Assembly (NCBI RefSeq): GCF_000346465.2
Contig: NC_034012.1
Coordinates: 16,550,789 to 16,614,788 of the forward strand
Direction: 5' to 3'
Length of the DNA stretch: 64,000 bases
Source of the DNA: Prunus persica
Lineage: Eukaryota; Streptophyta; Magnoliopsida; Rosales; Rosaceae
Each line of letters starts with the position of its first letter. The stretch's first letter is position 1. Of the stretch, positions 1 to 11,125 are shown piece by piece. Position numbers and translations under genes: made by a program. The notes below the pieces were generated by a model. The model made no database searches and was not told where the DNA came from. It saw only the letters and a list, made by a program, of their open reading frames with translations.

Positions 1-795
1 TCTATGATCTCCTTCATCTCCATTATCTAATTACTTAATTATCTCTAATAAGCCATATATTTGTATTGTATATTTAACAAGGCACTCATAGAGTTATTGA
101 TTCATCTCCGCAATGTTAAAGTTCATATCGGAATCTCATTAGCAACTTTGAAGTCCATATATGGCTAACAAGGGGTTGTGCGTGGCCTCCAATGGTGATA
201 GCATCAACATGGCTGACAACAACAAATAATACCAAAGCTTCAAGCCCAATGACAGAGACAATAGATACTAACATAGGGGAGTTTTTATGTTTAAAATCAA
301 ATGAAAACATAGATTACAATTTTCATGTTTTGCTTTTTTAGGTTTTTGTGGGTTTTAGTTTTGAGGGCATTTGAGTATTTTTAAGTAAGTTTTTGGCTAT
401 TTTTGAAATTTTTTATAAAAACTGACATTTATGAAAGTATGGGGTAAATTTTGGCTATTTTTTATAAAAACTCCAAGTTCACACCCCCATAGCATCTTAG
501 TTTTGTGTGTGTGTTAGAAATCCCCCTCCCCTTTAGTTTAGACTATCGCTTGTACTTAAATTTTCTAATTTATTAATTCATTCTTTAAGTAGTGTGTGGA
601 AGAGGTATTGCGCACTACTTGATTAATTTATCCTATTTTTCTACTTTTTCTGCTTAATCAATAACAAATTGAATAAGGATATTATTTTCATCATAGGAAT
701 ACTACTAATAGGGACAGTTGTTGTGCAGCATGAAAATTCTACTGTTTCGTTGTCAAGTTTACTGACTTTTTGTAAATCCTTGATATATATATATA
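1..795. other. A+T-rich flank, no gene seen
   Basis: I find no coding region with recognisable similarity here. The stretch is A+T-rich and ends in an (AT)n run at about 783-795, into which the LTR element beginning at 796 has inserted. A short imperfect hairpin is visible near 587-620 (AAGTAGTG against CACTACTT). Confidence 0.6.
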
Positions 796-966
796 TGTTG
801 TAAATATATAAAGTGGAGCCCACCTCCATACCTCCATTAGAAGTAGCTTTACCTATAAATACCCCCCCTTTCTTTGTAACAAATATACAGATAATACAGA
901 AGAGAGAAACTGATCTGATGGTTTCTCTGCTCCTAAATTCTCTCCTCAATTCTTGGTTTTATAACA
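796..966 (+). repeat. 5' LTR of the copia-like element
   Basis: This 171-bp LTR starts TGTTGTAAATATATAAAG and ends TTTTATAACA. The TATAAA-like sequences near its start and at about 855-860 (CTATAAATACC) are plausible core promoter signals. It matches 7587-7757 with no difference that I can see. Confidence 0.9.
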
Positions 967-980
967 CGTTATCAGCACGA
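967..980 (+). other. Putative primer-binding site
   Basis: The sequence CGTTATCAGCACGA directly follows the 5' LTR. It is not the usual plant initiator-Met site TGGTATCAGAGC, although the ATCAG core is shared. The reverse complement of CGTTATCAGCAC sits in the equivalent place in the unrelated-LTR element at 15014-18368, which supports a functional role. Confidence 0.6.
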
Positions 981-1144
981 ATTCACTTTCAAAAATACCA
1001 GCTGAATTCCCTGATGAAATCCAGAACTCTCATTCCTTTTCTATCTTTCTCTCTCTCTCTGTCAGTCCCTCACAGAGCTGATAGGCCACACAGAGCTTAC
1101 TCCTCTGCTCTTCTTCGTTTCCCCCGAGGAGATGAGTTTTCGGC

Positions 1145-1335
1145 CAAGCCCCTCCGACACAGGCTGGGTGGGCCCAGCCGGCACCTCAGCAACAGTACGC
1201 GACCATACAGAATCCTGGCCCCGATGAGATCCGCTCGCTCTGGATCGGTGACTTGTTGCCGTGGATGGACGAGAACTACACCTCAGCAGCAGTGCGGCTG
1301 AGCAGATCTTGCAGCAATACAATGGAACACTGATG
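1145..1335 (+). pseudogene. Captured fragment of an RBP45/47-like RNA-binding protein gene
   Basis: Reading from 1145 to 1279 gives 45 codons: a Q/P-rich stretch followed by DEIRSLWIGDLLPWMDENY. That is the start of the first RNA-recognition motif of plant RBP45/RBP47 (RNP2-type LWIGDL, then WMDENY). A second piece, in another frame at about 1290-1331, reads AAEQILQQYNGTLM, which fits the end of the same RRM. The middle of the RRM is missing, so no functional domain remains. The fragment is in sense orientation inside the element and abuts an antisense exostosin fragment. Family assignment rests on remembered motifs. Confidence 0.75.
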
Positions 1336-1560
1336 CTTCTGATGTCTCCATGGGCTGCACCAGCAAAGAAGGCAAGGATTGGACGCTGAGAAGGGCGTTC
1401 GCCAAAACGGGGCGGTCCAAGTTCGTAGGCTTTGAGGTTATATTCTGGCAGTGAGACGTCTCGGGTAGGCTTGAATCCTTCAGAGGTGTTTGCATTGCAT
1501 AACACCTTCATCAGATTCTTGTAGGGCCTGGGATCATCACGTGAGATACCTAGCGCCCAT
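1332..1560 (-). pseudogene. Captured fragment of an exostosin (GT47) glycosyltransferase gene
   Basis: The minus strand encodes about 60-75 residues containing VLCNANTSEGFKPTRDVSLP and RPILAFFAGAAHGDIR. Both are characteristic of the exostosin domain of plant GT47 glycosyltransferases, which act in the Golgi on cell-wall polymers. Only this internal piece is present, with no start, membrane anchor or end. The similarity stops near 1332, where the RBP45-like fragment begins. It lies antisense to the element, while its three neighbouring captured fragments are sense. Confidence 0.75.
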
Positions 1561-1669
1561 CGCTCTTGCTACGCTCAACTCTTGTTCAATCCTCTCTGTT
1601 TTGCTCTGGTTCAGTCTAACTCTGCTCCTCAGTGAATTCGTCTTCAACTCCTGGAGCAACAGGGCCTAG

Positions 1670-2008
<339 letters not shown>

Positions 2009-2370
2009 TAGTGGGATACAGCAAGTTGATTGGTGCGGTGAACGTGGATCAGTCTAATGGAAAGCATGTGAAAACCCACCGAAACATCTAAAACAATAGC
2101 ATGGACTTGCAACTTGCAAGTGGGCCGTGAGTTTGCTTTCCAAAATGGCAAGTGCAAACAACAATTGGCTGGGGTCGGATAAACAATAAAAATAAATAAA
2201 TAAATAAATAAAAGCCACCCACTTGGTCTCTTGCCTTTGGAATCTTAACGTGCACTTCGGTCGGGGTAATTATGACTTCCACTTTATAAAATGATTTAAT
2301 ATAATATTATATTATTTGATTGTGGTGTTGATATGAACCCATAAATAATTGCCTTTACTTTATCGCAAAT

Positions 2371-3030
2371 TTACTTTTACTTAAAGTATGATGTGGAATT
2401 GACCCTCATACTTTATGAAATTTACTTTACCGCACATTTATTTTATTTACTGTATGGTGTAGGTTTATTACCCATACAACAGTATTTATTTAAAAGGGTG
2501 GTGCGGGTTTATCGTCCACGCCTTTACTTTTATTTAAATGTATGGAGCAGAATTAGTGCCCATACAAGCACGTTTACTTTATCGTAAATTTACTTTTACT
2601 CAAAGTATGATGTGGAATTAACCCTCATACTTTATGAATTTACTTTACCGCACATTTAATTTTATTTAAGATATGGTGCGGAATTAACGTCCATATAGCA
2701 AGTAATTTATTTTATCGCACATTTACTTTTACTTAAAGTATGATGAGGAATTAACCCTCATACTTTATGAATTTACTTTACTGCACATTTACTTTTACTT
2801 AAAGTATGATGAGGAATTAACCCTCATACTTTATGAATTTACTTTCTGCACATTTACTTTTATTAAAAGTATGATGTGGAATTAACCCTCATACTTTATA
2901 TTTCCTTTTATTTAAAGTATGGTGCGGAATTAACGTCCATACAGCAAGCAGTTTAATTTATGAATTAATTTTACCGCACATTTACATTTATTTAAAGTGT
3001 GGTGCGGGTTTATCGTCCATACAGGTAATT
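2371..3030 (+). repeat. Tandem array of hairpin-forming ~66-bp repeats
   Basis: About eleven degenerate units follow each other. Each has a core like AAAGTATGATGTGGAATTAA and then CCCTCATACTTT, so each can fold on itself (AGTATGA with TCATACT). Spacers contain TTTACTTTACCGCACATTTA. In several units the closing pair changes on both sides (TATGA/TCATA against TATGG/CCATA), so the pairing is kept. Spacing between cores is roughly 46-82 bp, mostly near 66. The array lies between the captured gene fragments and the antisense ORF. Confidence 0.8.
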
Positions 3031-4067
3031 TATTTACCAGCAATTTATTTTATGGATTAAATGTGCTGCATGATGAGTTTTTTTTTTTTACAGTATGCAG
3101 ATCAGGACCAGAAGTTCCTTGATCCTCATCATACAATTACATCAGGACTTGAAAATCCTTGATGATGATGTTAATATGAGAGCTGGCAGTCTCTCCGGTA
3201 CTATATTTGTAAACATGTGATTGGACTTAAGGGTCATTGATCCCTGACATGTGAATAAGGACCTGGGGTTCCTTAATGATGTAACAGTACCGTATTGGTT
3301 CATAATGCCATACACATGGATGATAACTGTACTGGCAAATGTACTGTACACATGAATAGTGCCGTATACATGAATAGTGATGTATGCATAAATATTAACC
3401 ATTTTGGGTAAACCGTCACTATATTCAAAAAGGGAACCTGCAGTTCCTTAAACTCATGAATGAGCAATTAAATGAGATGCCAGAAGTTCCTCAAGATATG
3501 GACAATTATGTAAGGACTTGAAGTCCAGAAAAATGTACAGAAAATTGTAAAAATGTCCATACCATGAGAATATGTGATTTTGGCCCGAAGTTCAAAATCT
3601 AACAGTGTTGAGAACCTAAAGTTCCAACAGTTAAATGGACAATCCTTGAGGTATTATTGCAAATTGTGGTACACCACATATTTCTTTGGCATAAGAAAAC
3701 GATGAATTGAGGCTTCCCACATATTTTGTTATATCTGGGCCGGAAGCACATGGATTCAAATATATGAGATATTAGCGTGGCTTTTACTCAATTCATATTT
3801 CATGTCCACTTGAGAAGGGCGAATAAATTCTGAGTTTGTGTTTAGCCCAGGCAAAAGTTCCATACGTTGAAATATGAAATTTGGGAGAGTCGATGTGGTT
3901 ATTTGAACCTATAAGGCACAAGGTTCCAAACCGTCATTTTGAAAAGACGTAAAAACCACAGGTGCAAGTTTAAGAATGTGCGCAATTATTATTACGGGAA
4001 CATACAACAGATAGATTTTTTCCACCTGCAATGAAGGTGCAGGCCCTGTAAAATCTATAAAATTACA

Positions 4068-4619
4068 TTATGTTCTGGAAGCCTCTGAAGGAAGAGGACG
4101 GCGCCTCTTAAGCTTAGCCATGAGCCTCTCGTGGTCTCCCAAAATTCTTTCATTGGAGACCTGCAGCATGTCTAGCCTTCTCAGTGTATCAACAGAGTAC
4201 GAACTCACCAGTTTCAACAAGGCATTATTCTCTCCTTTAAGTTTCTCAACCTCCTGTTGAGACTCATAAAGCATTCTTTGGAGAGACGAATTTTCAGTTG
4301 TTAAAATCTGAACCTCGTTTGCTCTAGCACGCAAACGATCAGCCATGGTAGAAACAGAAGCAGCACTCTGAATGCTAAAAGCCATTGAGTCATCAATAGC
4401 CTCTTCCTCTGATCTCCCTGTTAACAGCATTTCATCCATTGGAGTAATGAAATTCCTAGCTACTATGACAGCAGTAGCATCATTCATCATCACAGAATCA
4501 TTAACTGTGAGATGACGATTTTTGGATACAAAGGATGGACGCCAAACTTGGGCGTCACTGGTTGTTGTGGGAGTATCATTTAAATTGAAATAATCTGGGC
4601 AGGAAGAAGAGGAAGCCAT
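4068..4619 (-). CDS. Intact antisense ORF, coiled-coil protein of unknown function
   Basis: This is an uninterrupted 183-codon ORF on the strand opposite to the LTR element that contains it. The N-terminal third is Ser/Thr/Asp-rich and of low complexity (MASSSSCPDYFNLND). About residues 90-170 are rich in Leu, Glu, Gln and Lys with heptad-like spacing (MADRLRARANEVQILTTEN, then SQQEVEKLKGENNALLKLV), which predicts a coiled coil. The C-terminus is basic (KLKRRRPLPSEASRT). I recognise no enzymatic motif, zinc knuckle or membrane segment. The frame is free of stops while all other coding matter in the element is decayed, which suggests conservation. It could be an element accessory protein or a captured host gene; I cannot tell which. 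Confidence 0.55.
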   Translation of the reverse strand: MASSSSCPDYFNLNDTPTTTSDAQVWRPSFVSKNRHLTVNDSVMMNDATAVIVARNFITPMDEMLLTGRSEEEAIDDSMAFSIQSAASVSTMADRLRARANEVQILTTENSSLQRMLYESQQEVEKLKGENNALLKLVSSYSVDTLRRLDMLQVSNERILGDHERLMAKLKRRRPLPSEASRT

Positions 4620-7159
4620 TTTTAAGAAGGTTTCGAAGAAAGTCTTAAGAAAACTAAAGTTTCAGAAAATGAAGGAAGTTAAGTTGAATCGCAGTTGCTC
4701 CAAGTTTTGCAAAGGCAATATCTATAAGAGGAAATATGGCTACAGTTTTTCAGGATCCCAATATCTTTTCGGATCCCCATATTCTCTTTTTCTTTTCCAG
4801 ATTCCAAAACTTCACGCGGCCTCCATTAATGTTTGTCGGCACTTTCGGCGTTTTCAAAGTATTATTTTTCGTCAAAAACCGATCTTGCTTTGCGGATTTC
4901 ACGGAGCTACTTTTTCAAAAGTACCCCGAGAATCTCGCAATTTTTCTTATGGTTAATTTGAAATTCACCGGTTCTACCTATTCCTCTTATTTGTGTATAA
5001 ATGTGTTACTAACGAAATTTTCTTTGCAGAAGACATCCAGTTTTCTCCAAAACTAGTGATGCGATATCTACTTGTTTTTCTTATCAGTAAACACTCAATA
5101 TGCCTGAGAAGCAAGACTATCTCTGATCATCCATTCAGGAAGCGAGACTATCCCTGATCACGTTTCCGCCACATCAGGGAACTGTGAAGGCAACCTTATG
5201 CTCTAATCTCCGGAAGTTCTTCTAAACTAGAAGAAATGAGAGCTTGTTGTTTGCTCCCACCAGCTTCCTTCCTTGATTGCTGAGCTTGTTGTCTGCTCCC
5301 ACCAGCTTCCTTCCCTGATTGCTTACCTTCTCTTGCAATCAATATCACAATTTTTTTTGCATTTTTTTCTCTTTTTATAACTCTCTGTTCATAAGAGATT
5401 TTATTTCTTTAGAATGAACATCTGAAGAAAGAATCCATGAAGTGATCCTAACTCTGAGGGTTATTTGTTTTTGACAGAGAAAAGAGTTGAGATTTTGCTC
5501 TTGCAGGATATAACTAAATCATCAAGCGCTACATTATATTTACTGGGCCGATACAAGCTTGAATGATACTTGAGAAAAGTTTCTCCCACCTAAGGATGTA
5601 AGCAATACTTGTGTTATTTTATGCTTATATACTTATTTGATATTTTATTCTGAAAGGTAACCAAATGGGGAGATAAGTTTGTTCCAAAAGAATGGCTTGT
5701 ATGTATCCATGAATTATTAATTCAAATTTTACAGATTGTAAGTTGGATACATTGATAATACACTGCACAGATTAAAGTCCCATAAGAACAGAATATGGGT
5801 ATAGCAGTGATCAATATGATGCACGCCTGTTGCGTAGCAAATGATGTGGATTGAAGTCCCGAAAGGACAATCCTTTGACATGTCAATATTGATATTGTGC
5901 ACGCCTAATGCGTAGCAAATTAAATGGGTTAAAGTCCCATAATATGGGTTAAGGTCCCAGCAATTAATTGACATGAATGCATTAATCTGTGGCATGCCTT
6001 CAGCATGACAGATATATGGGTTCTAAATGTTCCAACTCCCTAAATGGAGATTATCCACGCCCTACTGCTAAATAACGCTCCAATGGAGGTTATAATCCAC
6101 ATTCTCACATAATAAAAGCCCCATGAAGTGGCTTGGGTACCCAAAGGCAAATAAATGCTTATAATTGATGCATGCGCATGCACATGAGAATGGTGGGATC
6201 ATGAATAGATGAATGACAATTTTTGATTTTGGAGTAGCTACTCAAATCATCAATGGGCTGTGTTAATTGGAACCACGTTCAATTATTAAATGTCGACAAT
6301 ATCATTGGCCAAAATGGAATGAGGTAATTCCATTATAGATGAGAATGAACGTGAAAGAACAAACCCACAGTACGAACCCCAAAAGATGTTAATACTGAAA
6401 TTTATACTTGGGTGTTCGGAATAAAAGGGAATATACCTACTTTGTATGACACACTGTTTCTGGCAGAAACAAGGAATGTTGGGTTTTTCTCCATATTTAC
6501 AGATTCAATTGTGCCCCCCTTATTACACAATTACGGAGACCAACATATTATCTTTAAGGATTATTAAATGCACGGAGCATATCGCCAGAAGCGATTTCCT
6601 AAAGATGTATAAATAGCTGGGTAAAAGCTATATAATGTGTCATAAAGTTTAATCCCCTTTAAACAAAATCCGTTGAGAGGATTGACATTGCATAAAGCAA
6701 GTCCCTAAAGGACATGTGCTTGAAGCACAAAATTTGTACTCAATATTAATACGCATAAATTACCTCAGTGAGTACATTGATTATAATGTGTTTGCAACAC
6801 ATTAAAGCTTCTGAAGAGTTCAAGAAATATTTGTCTCGACTTAAGGATCGAGCATTATACCAACGAGATTCTTGCTTATACTAAGAAAGTATTGAAGCAT
6901 TTTTATGAGGATTATCCGTTGGACACTTTAATGATTTTCCGGAAGTATATTGGACCGGACATCATATTTTCCAGATAGGGCTCAACTCCATCACCATCAT
7001 TTTGGGATGATGTGAGATAGTCATGAAGACATCAGGAGGAGATATTAATTAGGGGGAGCATCCAGAAGTATGCTATACAAATTATTGTACTCTTCCTTCC
7101 ATCAGTATAAATTTTTCAGGGGGAGATATTCACAAAAGGGAGCGTGGTTTTAATAAAGA

Positions 7160-7560
7160 CCTCCATACACTGTACTCTTTTTCCTTCATCCAGGTTTTTA
7201 TCCCACTGGGTTTTTCCTGATAAGGTTTTAATGAGGCAGTGTCGCTCAAGATTGACTCACAGAAGCAGTGTCAACTACGATATTCAGAAAGGTGATCAAC
7301 AGTATGACTTAACGATATTTTGCCAAGCATCAGGGGGAGCGTGCTATCAGTAAAGATCTTCAAACACTGTACTCTTTTTCCTTCGTCCAGGGTTTTATCC
7401 CACTGAGTTTTTCCTGGCAAGGTTTTAACGAGGCAGTGTCGCACGCGCGTCAATAAACACAGAATTTTATGTTACACATGATTATGTACTCTTTTTTCCT
7501 TTGACCAGTTTTTGTCCCACTGGGTTTTTACTGGCAAGGTTTTTAACGAGGCATATTCCG
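7160..7560 (+). repeat. Triplicated 3' conserved block of the copia-like element
   Basis: A block with the order TGTACTCTTTTTCCTT, CCAGG, TTTTATCCCACTGGG, TTTTTCCTGGCAAGGTTTT, AACGAGGCA occurs three times, starting near 7169, 7369 and 7484. A single related block occurs on the minus strand next to the purine tract of the second element (15280-15360). One copy before the polypurine tract is the arrangement I would expect, so the triplication is a local expansion. Confidence 0.7.
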
Positions 7561-7573
7561 TATCATTTGTGGT

Positions 7574-7586
7574 CTCCAAGGGGGAG
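7574..7586 (+). other. Polypurine tract
   Basis: The tract CTCCAAGGGGGAG is immediately followed by the TG of the 3' LTR at 7587. This is the expected primer for plus-strand DNA synthesis and fixes the element orientation. Confidence 0.8.
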
Positions 7587-7757
7587 TGTTGTAAATATAT
7601 AAAGTGGAGCCCACCTCCATACCTCCATTAGAAGTAGCTTTACCTATAAATACCCCCCCTTTCTTTGTAACAAATATACAGATAATACAGAAGAGAGAAA
7701 CTGATCTGATGGTTTCTCTGCTCCTAAATTCTCTCCTCAATTCTTGGTTTTATAACA
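7587..7757 (+). repeat. 3' LTR of the copia-like element
   Basis: This 171-bp copy of 796-966 ends TTTTATAACA and is followed by an (AT)n tract. Confidence 0.9.
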
Positions 7758-7786
7758 ATATATATATATATATATATTTTGAGAAA

Positions 7787-8423
7787 GAGAATTCATTTGT
7801 AAAACCAAAGATGTACAAAGAGCGATATGATACAGTGGCCTCCTTAAAACCTTCCTAGGACAACCTCATGGGACAAACCCCTAGGGAGGAAATAGTACCA
7901 CACATGTCATGGACTAACAAGAGAGTCCAATTCAGGTCACTTTGGACCATTACAATAAAAGAACAAATCAAAAATGAAAACTAACACAAAGACCTCCGAT
8001 GAGAACCACACACTACACAAAAAAGTGGCAACTAGAGACCAACACAGTGGACCACATGAGAGGACTGCAGAAACCCCAAATAGTAAACCCACAGGAGAGA
8101 ACCGCAGAACATCCCAACTATCAAAAGAAGCATTCCATGAGTAAAATCATAGTTCTTTGACACCCACACAAACTGTAAGGCATACCGTAGCAGAAACTAG
8201 GAGAGAACATGAAGGAGGAACATAGAAACAACAACAAAAGGACCCTTGAGAAGCACTCCATTTCAACTTATAACCTGACAAAGAAAACCTCCTATGACCA
8301 AGCATAGTTCTTCGCCATTGAAACACATCCCAAAAATTACCACCAGCGTCGCTGATGCCACCACCGTTGAAATAGAGACAAAACATCAGCCACCAGATAT
8401 CACAACTCTCTCGAGGAGAGACA
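7787..8423 (-). mobile_element. LINE-like 3' region, 5'-truncated (interrupted)
   Basis: The minus strand resembles the A-tailed non-coding 3' ends seen at 18395-18697 (plus) and 62785-63460 (minus): a stretch ending GAAATTCT/CTCAAAA with G+T-rich text before it. No reverse transcriptase frame is visible. The probable continuation at 10935-11125, and perhaps beyond 13986, is separated by two solo LTRs, so the host sequence predates them. Assignment to a LINE is by structure and similarity among the three copies only. Confidence 0.4.
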
Positions 8424-10934
8424 TGACAGGACCCACCTCAAATTCCTCTGAATCCGCTACTGATATTGTGGTATTTCCAACATCAGTCGGGCCTACTTAC
8501 TAAGAGGGACGAGACTTCCTACATAAATTTCAGCAGAGGTTCCCCTGAAAAACGGACATTTCCTAAATTTTTCAACCTGTTAAAACACAATTATAAACCT
8601 AACCAGCATCATGCACATAGTAGAAACATGCAATTTACATAAGTGGCCTCCGACCTTACATTCAACCCTAACATGGGCGATAATAGAGCATATCTAAAGA
8701 AATTCAGTTTACAAACAAAATATAAAGTTCAACGAGAATAAAAACGAGTAAAAGATTGTCCTACAGAAGCTCGGGGTTTGGAAGTTAAGATCTCGGCTCA
8801 GCCGTTCAACTCAGCTCAACTACTGCCTTGGTGGTGCAAAATAGAAAATTGCGACTGCACAAAAACAAAGTTTTGTTATATTGAAAACAACATATAATAA
8901 CTCCACCGTTTGGATAACGATGCAGAAAGCATGCAATTGAAACTCGATATATTCGTATATAATCCAATAAAACTAAGTTGAAATCCGTATCCCATAATAG
9001 TTTACTAATATTCAAACTCACTCAACACTCTTCCCTTTTTCTTAAACAACTATCACCCAAAACGCGTGCCCGTTGGCACTGCGAGTGAGGAAGGATCCTC
9101 ACCGATAAATAAGAACAAATGTATATGTATAAGTATGACCACTATCAAACTTGTACCCGGGGATTGTTTGACTAGACCACATGGAAGAATTCTCAATTGA
9201 CCATGTGGCTAGGGAACGAGCAATCCAACAAGGGGACTGGGCTTACCAGCACGCATAGCAGAATCCTTAATACTTGTGCGTATGTGACAAGTCCTACGCG
9301 CCCAAACTAACCTTGCTAAGGGTCTAGGAAACACCCCATCACCCCAAGTTCCGACATATCCAAGTATCTAATTCTAAGTATCCAATTCCAGTATTCCAAA
9401 TTCAAAGAGGTACATAGGGTAGTGCTACTCCAAACTGACATAAACCATAACCCACTCTCATTCCATAATCTCTTACCAACAACCCCATGTACCCAACACA
9501 TATTCAAGTGTAGATAATAACTCCTTAAAATGGCGTAAATCAATTCAACATAAACACATTCTATAAATATCCAATTATGCTTCCAATACTCCCATACCAA
9601 TATCAGGTTCAAACACTTAAATAAAATAATATATTGAACTCAATAATCCAATAACTCATTACGCATAACTTTTCATCTTTGAAAATAAAGATTATTCTTT
9701 AAAAACAAAGTCCACTCACAGATAATCCAACGCTGCTTGACTCTGAGAGGGTCCCGTCTGTTGAGTACGCTGGGCCGACGTACCTATTGAAGAATACGAG
9801 GACTAGATTAAAATAAAATACTTAGAACAAGAACTTTAAAATAATTTCCTAGTTTTCCCGAGATTGCAATTGTGTGAATGACGAACAAGAAGTTCCTAAG
9901 GTCCAACTACGTGTTTCGAATGGTGGAATGACCTCAGAAGACGCTTGGTCAACCAAGTGGTCAAACATCCCAAATTTGGTCAACTGGGCCCATGGGGCCC
10001 ACGACCTCCAATTTCAATCCGAAAGTTCCTACGGGTTCAACAAAGTTTACTAAGCATGTCCTACAAGTTTGGTCCAGATCGAGCAGTCTTATTGCTCGTG
10101 ATCGCTCGATTGGACTGTTACTGTTTTACCAAATCTTTGAATCATTGAATCGGAGCATCCTGGACTCCGATTCTCGATTCGCGAAATCCTACACGATCCT
10201 AGAGGTACCTAGATCAACATATTTGAAAATGGAGTGCCACGGCCCAAACGTGACCGGAACTTGCAGGAAACTTGAGCCGAAAATCGACCAAAACTTTGAC
10301 TGTAAAACAAGTTTCAAAATTCAAAGTCAATCCTAACCAATCCAACTATCAGCTAGATCACGTTGAAAGGGTGAGAAAGCATACTTGGACAGACAAAAAT
10401 GGTGGCCGGAATTGTCGAAAACGATGACGGAAAGTTTGATGAAATTCCTGCCTATTTTAATGATTTTCCTCCGGCTGGGATGGCGGGTTGCGGTGGGGGA
10501 GGGGTAGGGGTGGGAAGAGGGAAGATGACTTGTCGTTTTGGTACCGGCCCCGTCATAAATGGTGGCTGGATAAGGTGGTTGCCGGCTAAGACTTTGGCCG
10601 ACTTTTTCAGTCTCACGAGAGGGAGAGAGAGGTGAGGTCGGGGAGAGAGAGAGAGAGAGAGAGAGGAATACGAGTTTTAAAAAAATCCAACTTCGAAATA
10701 TTTTTTCGGTTGTGTCACTACACTTCTGTTGATCGTAACTTCTTCGTGACAACTCTGATTTGAGCCCAATACGTGTCTATGAACTCGTATCGACGAGCTC
10801 TAGGCAATGGTGCCATTCAATTCCCCAAAATCTTATCGGAATAAAAAGTGACCAAAATAACCCTACCCTAAGGGCAAAATTGTAATTTCATAATTAATTA
10901 AACTAAATAATTAAAATTGGGTCAAGGTGTCACA
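8424..10934 (-). mobile_element. Solo LTR A of a Ty3/gypsy (chromovirus-type) family
   Basis: On the minus strand the LTR starts TGTGACACCTTGACCC and ends CCTGTCA, 2511 bp in all. It is flanked by the perfect 5-bp direct repeat AGACA (8419-8423 and 10935-10939). No internal region is present, so it arose by LTR-LTR recombination. It shares blocks with LTR B (11126-13986), such as the run CAACTGGGCCC, a GA microsatellite, and AACTCTGATTTGAGCCCA. The end sequence resembles that of the chromovirus LTR at 35821-38376. Confidence 0.85.
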
Positions 10935-11125
10935 AGACACAATCCAGCGTCACTACTTCGCCATTGCCGAGACAAAGACAACACTAGTCACCTAGAACAC
11001 TTCAAAAACAACCAAACAAAATAAATAGACAAACAGACTTATATCCAAACAGATCTAGATTATCTAGGGAGGGGAAGAGGAAGAGAATAGGGGATAAGAG
11101 GAAGGGAAAAGATGGGAGAAAAAGA

